35,267 bases of DNA from contig JAPPBX010000100.1 in assembly GCA_026702755.1 (NCBI GenBank), positions 1 to 35,267 of the forward strand, in the 5' to 3' direction. Position numbers and translations under genes: made by a program. The number at the start of each line of letters is the position of its first letter. Position 1 is the first letter of the stretch. Shown one piece after another: positions 8,323 to 15,569 of the stretch. Source of the stretch: Candidatus Poribacteria bacterium (lineage in GTDB: Bacteria > Poribacteria > WGA-4E > WGA-3G). The notes below the pieces were generated by a model. That model was not told the DNA's origin. It did not search any database and saw only the letters and a list, made by a program, of their open reading frames with translations.

Positions 8323-9524
8323 CAACCGGATGCCTTGAGAACCCGTGCTGTTTCACGTGATACGATCAACTCTTCATTCGTAGAAACGATGAGAATCTTA
8401 GTGCGACTCTCATCCGCAGAAAGATCAGTTTCGCCGATCGCCTGCTCATTTTTCACGGCATCCAAGTGAATACCGCACCACTCAAGTCCCTCGCAGACCT
8501 TCGCGCGTGTTGTAGCACTTTTCTCTCCGATACCACCAGCGAAAGCAATGACATCTACCCCACCAAGCGCGGCGATATACGCGCCGATATATTTCTTTAC
8601 ACCGTAAACGTAAGTATCTAACGCCAAACGGGCATTATCGTTACCTGCTGCAATTGCTGCCTCTACATCACGCATATCCCCGCTCGTACCAGAAATCCCC
8701 TTCAGACCGGAGTCCTCAATCAACTGACGGCGGATTTCATCTGTAGAGAATCCCTCTTTGTCAAGCATATACAGCACCGCAAATGCATCCAACTCACCAC
8801 AACGGGTAGACTGAATCATCCCGTATTGGGTAGACGTTCCCATTGACGTATCAATAGATTCTCCATCCTTAATAGCGCAGAGAGATGAACTCCCGCCGAG
8901 GTGACAAGAGATAATACGTAATCCTTCTCCTGTTTCTTGTCCAAGCAGCTGCGGCACACGTTCAGAGATGTATCGGTGGGAAGCACCGTGGTAGCCGTAC
9001 CGACGGATGTCGTGTTGTTCTACCCAGAAACGAGGCACACCGAATTCGGCGGCGTAATCTGGGATTGTCTGATGGAACCATGTCTCAAAAACCGCAACGA
9101 GCGGTGTCGCTGGAAGCAATTCTTGAAAAGCACGGATAGACGCGATATAGGCGGGATTATGCATCGGTGCAAGCGGTGTGGATGTCTCCAATGAGGTTAT
9201 CACGTCTTCTGTAATCCGCGCCGAACGCCAGTAGCCTCTGGCAAGAATCGTTTTAAAACCGACACCGTCCAGTTGTCCCAAATCTTCAAAGCATCCGACT
9301 TCGGGATCGGTAATGAGATCCATGGCGTGCGCAATTGCAGCAATATGTGTTGGCGCATCGATCTCGCCTTCGCGGGCAGGCTTGCCCGGCACAGCATGCG
9401 TGAAGGCAGATGGTGAATTACCGATACGTTCCACGCCTCCCTTGACGAGAGAGGTCGTAGTTTCCATATCAATAATTTGGTATTTGAACGAGGTGCTTCC
9501 TACATTGGCACAGAGTATGTGCAT
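8322..9524 (-). CDS. Acetate/propionate kinase family protein, divergent
   Basis: A 400-residue ASKHA-fold kinase of the acetate kinase family, of normal length. Family landmarks are NVGSTSFKYQ (7-16), PLAPMHNPA (118-125), GYHGASHRY (177-185), DTSMG (225-229), FAGGIGEK (328-335) and NEEL near the end. By hand alignment to Methanosarcina thermophila acetate kinase, several active-site positions differ. Arg91 is Lys91, the catalytic Asp148 is Glu147, and Asn211 of HLGNG is Gly211 (HLGGSSS). His122, His179 and Arg241 are kept. It may act on acetate, propionate or another short acyl phosphate. The ATG at 9524 gives the standard N-terminus; a TTG eight codons upstream lies in the ribosome binding region. 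It follows the UPF0175 gene by 38 bases and may be the last gene of that transcript. No phosphotransacetylase is nearby. Confidence 0.8.
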   Translation of the reverse strand: MHILCANVGSTSFKYQIIDMETTTSLVKGGVERIGNSPSAFTHAVPGKPAREGEIDAPTHIAAIAHAMDLITDPEVGCFEDLGQLDGVGFKTILARGYWRSARITEDVITSLETSTPLAPMHNPAYIASIRAFQELLPATPLVAVFETWFHQTIPDYAAEFGVPRFWVEQHDIRRYGYHGASHRYISERVPQLLGQETGEGLRIISCHLGGSSSLCAIKDGESIDTSMGTSTQYGMIQSTRCGELDAFAVLYMLDKEGFSTDEIRRQLIEDSGLKGISGTSGDMRDVEAAIAAGNDNARLALDTYVYGVKKYIGAYIAALGGVDVIAFAGGIGEKSATTRAKVCEGLEWCGIHLDAVKNEQAIGETDLSADESRTKILIVSTNEELIVSRETARVLKASG

Positions 9525-9562
9525 GATGTTTTTGATCTCTCTTCCCAAACAGAGGTGTATTC

Positions 9563-9868
9563 TTATGATAAGGTGGTCTTGTCCGATTCATTGCTGACTT
9601 TCAGTGCGGTTTCAACTTCAGCGGCTAATTCTTCAGCGGTAACTTCAGCAAAAGGAGAAATTCCAGCCTCAGACATCAAGTCTGAGAGATCCCATCGGGA
9701 AATATCAAGAAGTTTTGCCGCTCTACCTGCACTAATATCCCCGTGCCGAAGTAGTTCAAGCACAAAAGCCTCTTTCGCTTTACGTTCTGCATCAGTTTTG
9801 TGTTGTAAGAAACTCTCGTCAATAGAAAATGTGAATGTGAATTGGACTTCGACATCTGTTTTTGCCAT
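9563..9868 (-). CDS. UPF0175 family small protein (antitoxin-like)
   Basis: A 101-residue protein matching the UPF0175 pattern. After a beta-rich N-terminal part (VEVQFTFTFSID) comes a helical DNA-binding-like core, AFVLELLRHGDISAGRAAKLLDISRWDLSDLMSEAGIS (residues about 34-71). An acidic tail follows. UPF0175 proteins are small helix-turn-helix or ribbon-helix-helix-like factors, often annotated as antitoxins next to a PIN-type toxin; none is adjacent here. Instead it lies 23 bases behind the DpdA-like gene and in the same direction, so it is probably the fourth gene of that operon and might regulate it. A GAGG ribosome binding site stands eight bases before the ATG. Confidence 0.8.
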   Translation of the reverse strand: MAKTDVEVQFTFTFSIDESFLQHKTDAERKAKEAFVLELLRHGDISAGRAAKLLDISRWDLSDLMSEAGISPFAEVTAEELAAEVETALKVSNESDKTTLS

Positions 9869-9891
9869 AGAGATTACCTCACTTACATATC

Positions 9892-11634
9892 TTACGTTTT
9901 TGAAGATTTCTTACGTCTTTTATTTAAAATTTTATGATAAAATACCCAAGTATTGTGAAATCCTCTTCGTCTGTTACGGTTTGCCCCCCTAAAAACTACA
10001 ACCTGAATGCCGAGCTCCTTGCAAATGGTACATCTACATTTCTTCCAAGGTTGACCTTGGATTAGTGCTTTATGCTCGTCAACAAAATGGTTCCCTTCAC
10101 CCTTTCGCTGAAGGAGCGGACCATATTTATCAATGTTAGCAAGAACTTCTTTTTTTGATTTTGGTGTGCCATCAAAATTCTCAAGGCTTGATAAGCACTG
10201 ACTTTCTAATTCTTCCAATCGTTCATTGGATATTGAATGAGTTTGTGCAGCATCGCGCATCGCTTTTGATGTGCTAATAGGAACTCGTATGGTCCCATAC
10301 CAACCTTTTCCATCCGGTGCTAGGTAATTCCGATCCGAACTCATCCATGCTTTTCTCAAATAAGATGCGCTATCGAAACTGGAAACGCCAAGATTCTGAA
10401 AGCTAGACTGAATCTCTGGTCGCAGAATGCCGAAAAGGTGGATCCAAATATTCTCATCTTTGCCGCGGGTACACCTCTGCAATGCCTCTCGAACTGCTGC
10501 TACTATCTCTAGAATCTCTGAATCTTTTCTACGGACCAGTCCACCCAACGCGATATGTTTATATCCCATATCAACGTATTCTTGAACATAATGGGCATAG
10601 TGCTCAGCAGTAATCCCTTGTATACTACCAATCGGCTTGAACAAATAACCATGATAGTTACAAATATCCAAAAATTCGTTGGCGTATGAAGCGGTTAACT
10701 TCATCCGTCTCTCTTTTTCCCCTATAGACATTGAAGGATGCGGAATATGATCTACGGAGGCACCAAGGTTAAAACCAAATTGGTGGTATAGAGATGCTGC
10801 TTCCCTAGGTTTAAAGTGTGGATTATGGTCCGTAACGTATGAAAAGGCACCACAATCCCCAAATAGAGGCATGCCTCTAGGCATTCGCAGCTCGTCTCGA
10901 AGGACAAACGGTTCTTGTTGTTTATGAAGTCGGTTAAGTAGCCCTTTCCCATTTCTCAGTTGTGCAAGACTAAGAAGCATGCCGTCGTAAGGCACTTTCT
11001 CACCGAAAATCTCATGGGCATAACGCTTTTCGACCTCTTTAGACCGCCTGACCTCGGGTGTTTCATCCGCATGAAAGGGATCATAAACGCGATCATCCCA
11101 ATCTGGAAAGAAGTAGAGACAAGAATGCCTATTTGCTCCTTGAACAGGAATTGCAGCAGGATCATTTGGCAAATCATGTAGCCATTTTTTCATCGCCTGT
11201 TGTTTTTTCCCAATTCCACCCTCAGGATCAATAATTTTGTCAGCACCAAATAACGTTGTAATACAGGAAATTGCAGGTCGATAATCTTTGCCCAGATTGA
11301 TGAAAACGGATGCAGGTAACCCAACTTCTTTCAAACTCTGCATAACCTTCGGACGCATTTTTTGCGCACTTTCTTTATCCAAACGCTCATCGTAAGGTTC
11401 AATGAGTGTGGTAGCATCAATGATTTCGTATTTAGCAGAGATAATTTTTATCATGAGGCCGGGAGGCCATCCGTTCTCCCTGAGAAACTTTCGTAGCACT
11501 CGATAGTTGGGTCCGTCGTAGACTTCAAGAGCCGGAGCTTGGCTGAAATTCTCAATTTTCCTATCTGAACACCCTAAGATTAGTAAATGACCTTCAGCAG
11601 ATTCTTGGGAGTTAGGTTGCAAACATTTCAACAT
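9892..11634 (-). CDS. DUF6884-like/TGT fusion resembling DNA transglycosylase DpdA
   Basis: A 580-residue protein. Residues about 16-135 resemble DUF6884: LLILGCSDRKI, PALEVYDGPNYR, IISAKYEIID and EPYDERL. Residues about 210-565 form a tRNA-guanine-transglycosylase-like TIM barrel. Candidate catalytic aspartates are Asp260 (GDCGAF) and Asp421 (SFDSAS), with substrate-pocket-like IGSIQG (335-340), IALGGLV (361-367) and HLFG (399-402). The zinc site Cys533-x-Cys535-x2-Cys538 with His560 is complete. The motif spelling fits DpdA, which inserts preQ0-type 7-deazaguanine into DNA, better than bacterial Tgt, which is about 375 residues and acts on tRNA. The ATG at 11634 is 5 bases after the HerA stop; a GTG at 11652 is the alternative. 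No queuosine-precursor genes are in the window, so the base would have to come from elsewhere. The DNA-modification role is inferred. Confidence 0.75.
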   Translation of the reverse strand: MLKCLQPNSQESAEGHLLILGCSDRKIENFSQAPALEVYDGPNYRVLRKFLRENGWPPGLMIKIISAKYEIIDATTLIEPYDERLDKESAQKMRPKVMQSLKEVGLPASVFINLGKDYRPAISCITTLFGADKIIDPEGGIGKKQQAMKKWLHDLPNDPAAIPVQGANRHSCLYFFPDWDDRVYDPFHADETPEVRRSKEVEKRYAHEIFGEKVPYDGMLLSLAQLRNGKGLLNRLHKQQEPFVLRDELRMPRGMPLFGDCGAFSYVTDHNPHFKPREAASLYHQFGFNLGASVDHIPHPSMSIGEKERRMKLTASYANEFLDICNYHGYLFKPIGSIQGITAEHYAHYVQEYVDMGYKHIALGGLVRRKDSEILEIVAAVREALQRCTRGKDENIWIHLFGILRPEIQSSFQNLGVSSFDSASYLRKAWMSSDRNYLAPDGKGWYGTIRVPISTSKAMRDAAQTHSISNERLEELESQCLSSLENFDGTPKSKKEVLANIDKYGPLLQRKGEGNHFVDEHKALIQGQPWKKCRCTICKELGIQVVVFRGANRNRRRGFHNTWVFYHKILNKRRKKSSKT

Positions 11635-11639
11635 GATTC

Positions 11640-13538
11640 CTATTCCTGCCACTTTTTTTGTATTGGGCGAGGTCTCTTGGCTCCAGGTTCACTATACCTG
11701 TTTCTAATCTTAACTAGCGGAGACATCCTGGTTTTCAGAGCATCACCTGTGGCAATAGCAACCCCTTCTTTAACGGTCTTCAATATTTCCAGATCTTGGT
11801 TGGATAGAGATTCACCAACATCCCGAATATAAGACTGATCATCCGGATTAATAACCCGGTGCAAAATTAACGTATTGGCTTGCGAAGTGGTTAACGAATC
11901 CACTGAAGCAGGCTTTTGAGAGATAACAAGCATACCAAGCCCCATTTTCCTCCCTTCGGTCGCTATTTGCTGAGCAGCAAACCGAGCAGCCCTTGTAGCG
12001 GGATTCATTTCTCCACTACTACTACTTTCCTCCTGGCGGGGGATCAATGTTCTTGCTTCCTCAAGAGCAAATAAAATGGGATGGGCATTTTCCCCCATGA
12101 TAAAATGCTTTGATTTATACCGATCAAAAGCAAATTCCATAACTGCCCACACTAAGGTTCTTCTTACTTGATTGTTTTCTAAATCTGATAGATTAAATAT
12201 TGCTGTTGATACATTAGTCATCTTACCATCCGTAGAGCAGAAAAAATCTACAAAATCACTAATATCCATTGACCCACAATCACGAACTCTTAGATTCTCA
12301 ACAGTCTGTCTTGCTCGTCTCAGTATTCGTTCAATCGGAGGTCTAGACACAGATTCGCCCATATTATTGGCTCTTCGTATGAGGTGATCAAGAAGGCTAA
12401 TATCTTGTAAATTTTTTCGCTGTTCTTCTGTCAAATTTTGGAGCCAAGGAATAACAAAACCTATTTGGGCATCCTTGAAATCTTCCCGCGCCATTGCTTC
12501 GATTAATCTCATTGTGAAGTAAGGTCCCTGATCTGGATACATTTTAATCCTTGGATAAGCATTAAGATTAAGGGTTAACATTCGATCAACCAATTCCTGA
12601 GGTAGCTCATTTTCCCAATCAAGTTGCTTAATTTTATTAATAACACTATCCAACAGTTCTTCAGGAATCGGTGCTGAATCATCCGAATCATCCAAATCAA
12701 CCATTAAATGGCGGTTCTTAATTAAGCAGAAATTAAACAAGCGATAGAAAATATTCTCATCCATCAACTCAGTTTCGATTTGCTTAGAATAAAAAGCATC
12801 GAGGTTTGGCAATTTCTCACGTAAGTATTCCTGATAATCTGATATTGTTTCTCTCAAATCTTCATCATTTTCGATCTTTGACTTGAACTCATCATACAAC
12901 TTACGACGGATTTTGTTGAGATTTACATAGTCCCCGTGTGGATCGAATACAATAGTCTTCGCTCCACGGAACATTAATTCCTCTAATATTACGGCTGTCG
13001 TGGTTGTTTTTCCCATTCCCGTCATACCGAAAATACCAGCATGCATTGTTACGATTGAGTCTGCGTCTAAAGACACTTGTGCTTGTGTTTCTCGACCAGG
13101 AATCTCGACATGTCCGAGAGAGAGATACCACGGTTCACTTTCTGAGAATAATTTTATCAGAATGTCATCCGATAACAGATTTACTGGCACACCGGGCTGT
13201 ATCGCCTGCGTTAAGGGGGCTATTTTGTTCGTTGTGTCATTGTATATCCCCATTACTTCACATTTGGCTTGATACAGTGTGAATCGGTGCGATATTATAT
13301 CGGGAACCGAAAATCCTAATGTTTCGTGCTCCGAATAAAACTTTGCAGTATCTTTTGCCAAAAGTGGGTTCTCTGTATTGACATCAACAACCTTAGCAAC
13401 AACCTTATTGTTACCTTCAGGCAAATCAACTTCAACATAGGAAAATTTCAATTGATTTTGGTGCTCGCCATCTACATCCCCAAACAGAAAAGAAAACTCC
13501 TGTGTTGATGTTTCACCAAAGATTATTCCTAAAGCCAT
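11640..13538 (-). CDS. herA: HerA-type ATPase (DUF87), DNA translocase
   Basis: A 632-residue P-loop ATPase of the HerA/FtsK superfamily. A beta-barrel (HAS-barrel-like) N-terminal region occupies about residues 1-150. Then come Walker A GMTGMGKTT (171-179), the FDPHGDY block (198-204) typical of HerA, Walker B LFALEEA (489-495) and the sensor/arginine region GMLVISQKPASVD and LILHRVINPDDQSYI (about 535-571). HerA assembles as a hexamer that pumps DNA and works with a NurA nuclease. The directly preceding gene encodes a NurA-like protein, 14 bases away, and the following gene the DpdA-like protein, 5 bases away. The ATG at 13538 lies 7 bases after GGAGG in an ATGGAGG motif. The segment is A+T-rich (19 G/C in bases 12601-12660, against 28 in 16681-16740). 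Confidence 0.88.
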   Translation of the reverse strand: MALGIIFGETSTQEFSFLFGDVDGEHQNQLKFSYVEVDLPEGNNKVVAKVVDVNTENPLLAKDTAKFYSEHETLGFSVPDIISHRFTLYQAKCEVMGIYNDTTNKIAPLTQAIQPGVPVNLLSDDILIKLFSESEPWYLSLGHVEIPGRETQAQVSLDADSIVTMHAGIFGMTGMGKTTTTAVILEELMFRGAKTIVFDPHGDYVNLNKIRRKLYDEFKSKIENDEDLRETISDYQEYLREKLPNLDAFYSKQIETELMDENIFYRLFNFCLIKNRHLMVDLDDSDDSAPIPEELLDSVINKIKQLDWENELPQELVDRMLTLNLNAYPRIKMYPDQGPYFTMRLIEAMAREDFKDAQIGFVIPWLQNLTEEQRKNLQDISLLDHLIRRANNMGESVSRPPIERILRRARQTVENLRVRDCGSMDISDFVDFFCSTDGKMTNVSTAIFNLSDLENNQVRRTLVWAVMEFAFDRYKSKHFIMGENAHPILFALEEARTLIPRQEESSSSGEMNPATRAARFAAQQIATEGRKMGLGMLVISQKPASVDSLTTSQANTLILHRVINPDDQSYIRDVGESLSNQDLEILKTVKEGVAIATGDALKTRMSPLVKIRNRYSEPGAKRPRPIQKKWQE

Positions 13539-13552
13539 TGTGTTTCCTCCAT

Positions 13553-15184
13553 TTACCCTCGGTTATGAAAATCTCTTGTTAACTTATTGGTTACCATTAA
13601 GAAAACCTCCCTCAAACTGTTACCATCCAATCCAAGTTGACGAAAAGCTCGATTTGCTTGGTCAAGTAGGTATGATTCAGTGACTGTCGAGGTAATTTTC
13701 TTGGGCATTCTTGCCATTTTATCAGCATAATACAAGAATATAGGTAAACCGTAACTGCTGTAGGGAAGACTGGCAATATAAATAGATGCTAATACATCGT
13801 TCCACGTTTCCGCAGTTCCTTGTTCCAAGAATTCAACTCGGATAGGTGCTTTTAGTTCACTTGTCCGGACAAAACTCATCAACATTCTGTATTTATCAAA
13901 AGGAAGTAACTTATTTATAATATCAGAAATTAAAGGTTCTCGTGCGTCTCCTAAAGCAGATAATGAACCAAGCTGAACTTTAAATATACTATTATTGCTA
14001 CGACTGGTAAAATATCTTCGGATCGGCACAGGGTTAGTAAATTCTGATTCAGTCGAACGTTCGCCGTCAAACCTTAACGAAAAAGATTGAATCATCTCAT
14101 CACCCCATCCTGATTTACGAATGAATTCCTGAAATTGATCCTTGAAATTTTTTCCGTTGGAATCTACATCGTAGGACTCAAACAACTGGCGAAGGATCCT
14201 CTGGTTATCAGAATCTTCTTGTCCGAAATTTTCGATTTGGTACTGGACATACAATCTTGAATATTCTGTTGAATCATCACCTTTTTCGACACAACCGATT
14301 AACGAGAAATTCATCTCATTGGCGAGATCTGACAGTTTCCTAAGAAGTGAAAAATAGATACATATCCCCGGAATTTCCCCTTTATTAACTCTCTGTTCGA
14401 TTTTCTGTTGTCTCTCCGTAGAGGCAGCGAACAAATCAACAAAACGGCTTACACCATCTTTATAATCCGCTTCTTCGACTATCAAATCCAGCAAACCACC
14501 ATTCGCAGTAGTTTTCACTTCATCAGCAACCTCAGAGGGTGGTTCAATATCCGCGGTGAGGACTTCCTTTATATCTTCTTTCCGAAAGAGAAGACTCATA
14601 AACGGGCCGATTTGTCGAATTAGCGGGCCGTGAAAAATAATAGAATATAGTGGTTCGTCGTAACTTTCAAGGATTTTTGCAGTATAAAAGGCAACATATA
14701 AATTAAGAAGGTAAGATAAAAATTGCATTTTACGTTCAAAATCTTCATCTTCTTCAGCTTGAAGACGAAGCATTGACGAAACTGTGAGTATCTTTTCCGT
14801 CTTGGGCGTTTGTGGATCAGGGATCTTATATCCGAACGCGCAACTATGCCTATACGCAATCCCACCTACAAAACTCTCGTTATCAACGATAGATTCATCC
14901 ACCGAAATTATCCACTTCCCTTTCATCTCAGAACAAACTTTCGACAGGAGGTCCTTATCAAATTTCGACCTTCCTATAGTGTATGTGTCGGGTTCTATGT
15001 CCTTTTCATAAGAGACACCAGTAATTTTCCTAATGTAGTCATTTCCTAAAAACTCAACACTTGTGTCAATTTTTGCTCCAAGTTCATTCTCAGATAATGC
15101 TTCAAATTCGGCTAAAAGATTTCTTATCACTCGGTTTCCAGCATCTCTAAATGCGGTATCGGTTAGAAATTGTTTTCCGTTCAT
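13553..15184 (-). CDS. NurA-like nuclease, HerA partner
   Basis: A 543-residue soluble protein that I assign to the NurA group from context plus partial motifs. WIISVDES (91-98) matches the first NurA acidic motif (VDGS-like, Asp96). IIFHGPLI (182-189) matches the DG-L motif but has His185 where NurA usually has Asp. SLIGCVEKGDDSTEYSR (294-310) matches the later basic/serine block, and the C-terminal end is helical. NurA is a 5'-3' exonuclease and single-strand endonuclease that acts inside the HerA channel. The start is the ATG at 15184, which has TAGGAG 8 bases upstream; a TTG 93 bases earlier lacks one. It is the first gene of the operon and has a promoter at 15335-15363. Loss of one expected acidic residue makes activity uncertain, and a non-NurA HerA partner is possible. 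Confidence 0.6.
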   Translation of the reverse strand: MNGKQFLTDTAFRDAGNRVIRNLLAEFEALSENELGAKIDTSVEFLGNDYIRKITGVSYEKDIEPDTYTIGRSKFDKDLLSKVCSEMKGKWIISVDESIVDNESFVGGIAYRHSCAFGYKIPDPQTPKTEKILTVSSMLRLQAEEDEDFERKMQFLSYLLNLYVAFYTAKILESYDEPLYSIIFHGPLIRQIGPFMSLLFRKEDIKEVLTADIEPPSEVADEVKTTANGGLLDLIVEEADYKDGVSRFVDLFAASTERQQKIEQRVNKGEIPGICIYFSLLRKLSDLANEMNFSLIGCVEKGDDSTEYSRLYVQYQIENFGQEDSDNQRILRQLFESYDVDSNGKNFKDQFQEFIRKSGWGDEMIQSFSLRFDGERSTESEFTNPVPIRRYFTSRSNNSIFKVQLGSLSALGDAREPLISDIINKLLPFDKYRMLMSFVRTSELKAPIRVEFLEQGTAETWNDVLASIYIASLPYSSYGLPIFLYYADKMARMPKKITSTVTESYLLDQANRAFRQLGLDGNSLREVFLMVTNKLTRDFHNRG

Positions 15185-15334
15185 AGATTTTACTCCTACA
15201 GAGAAGAATTTTTCTGCAACCTCGCTGATAAAGTGAAAGGTGTAGTATTTATTGGGACAGTTCAACCTCTCTTCCAAAGTTTAAAGGGTCGGTATTCAGT
15301 CAACACGGTTGAATTCCCTAACAAGAATAATAAC

Positions 15335-15363
15335 ACTGTACCACATCTATTGAGAAAGGTCAA
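15335..15363 (-). promoter_or_regulatory. Promoter for the NurA-HerA-DpdA operon
   Basis: On the minus strand TTGACC (15363-15358) and TACAGT (15340-15335) are separated by 17 bp. The start codon is about 150 bases downstream, leaving room for a regulated leader. Confidence 0.55.
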
Positions 15364-15517
15364 TCTTTTTGTTTATTACTAAAGCGGGATTGCCTATCTT
15401 GCCAAGTTAAAATAAGCATCATGAGACTTTATCATTTACATCGTTTCTCCCACTTGTTACACGCATATTGCGGAAACTAACGTCGCAAAACGCCTTTATC
15501 GATTTCAAAACCAATAA

Positions 15518-15546
15518 AGGAATGTGCCTGCAACAAACACATTCCT
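15518..15546 (-). terminator. Terminator of the tricorn protease gene
   Basis: AGGAATGTG (15518-15526) pairs perfectly with CACATTCCT (15538-15546) around an 11-base loop. On the minus strand it is followed by TTTATT and lies 24 bases after the tricorn stop codon. Confidence 0.6.
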
Positions 15547-15569
15547 CTCCAAGAACGACGTTTCATATA

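Larger units (their letters stand above)
15185..15569. other. Intergenic region before the NurA-HerA-DpdA operon
   Basis: A 385-base A+T-rich gap. It holds the operon promoter (15335-15363), the hairpin terminator of the tricorn gene (15518-15546) and a leader of roughly 140 bases. No additional gene or RNA is recognisable. Confidence 0.5.

Noticed and set aside
9563-9868. A toxin-antitoxin pair around the UPF0175 gene
   Set aside because: No PIN-domain or other toxin-sized gene adjoins it on either side.
15185-15277. 31-codon N-terminal extension of the NurA-like protein from a TTG
   Set aside because: A TAGGAG ribosome binding site precedes the internal ATG at 15184 and none fits the TTG.
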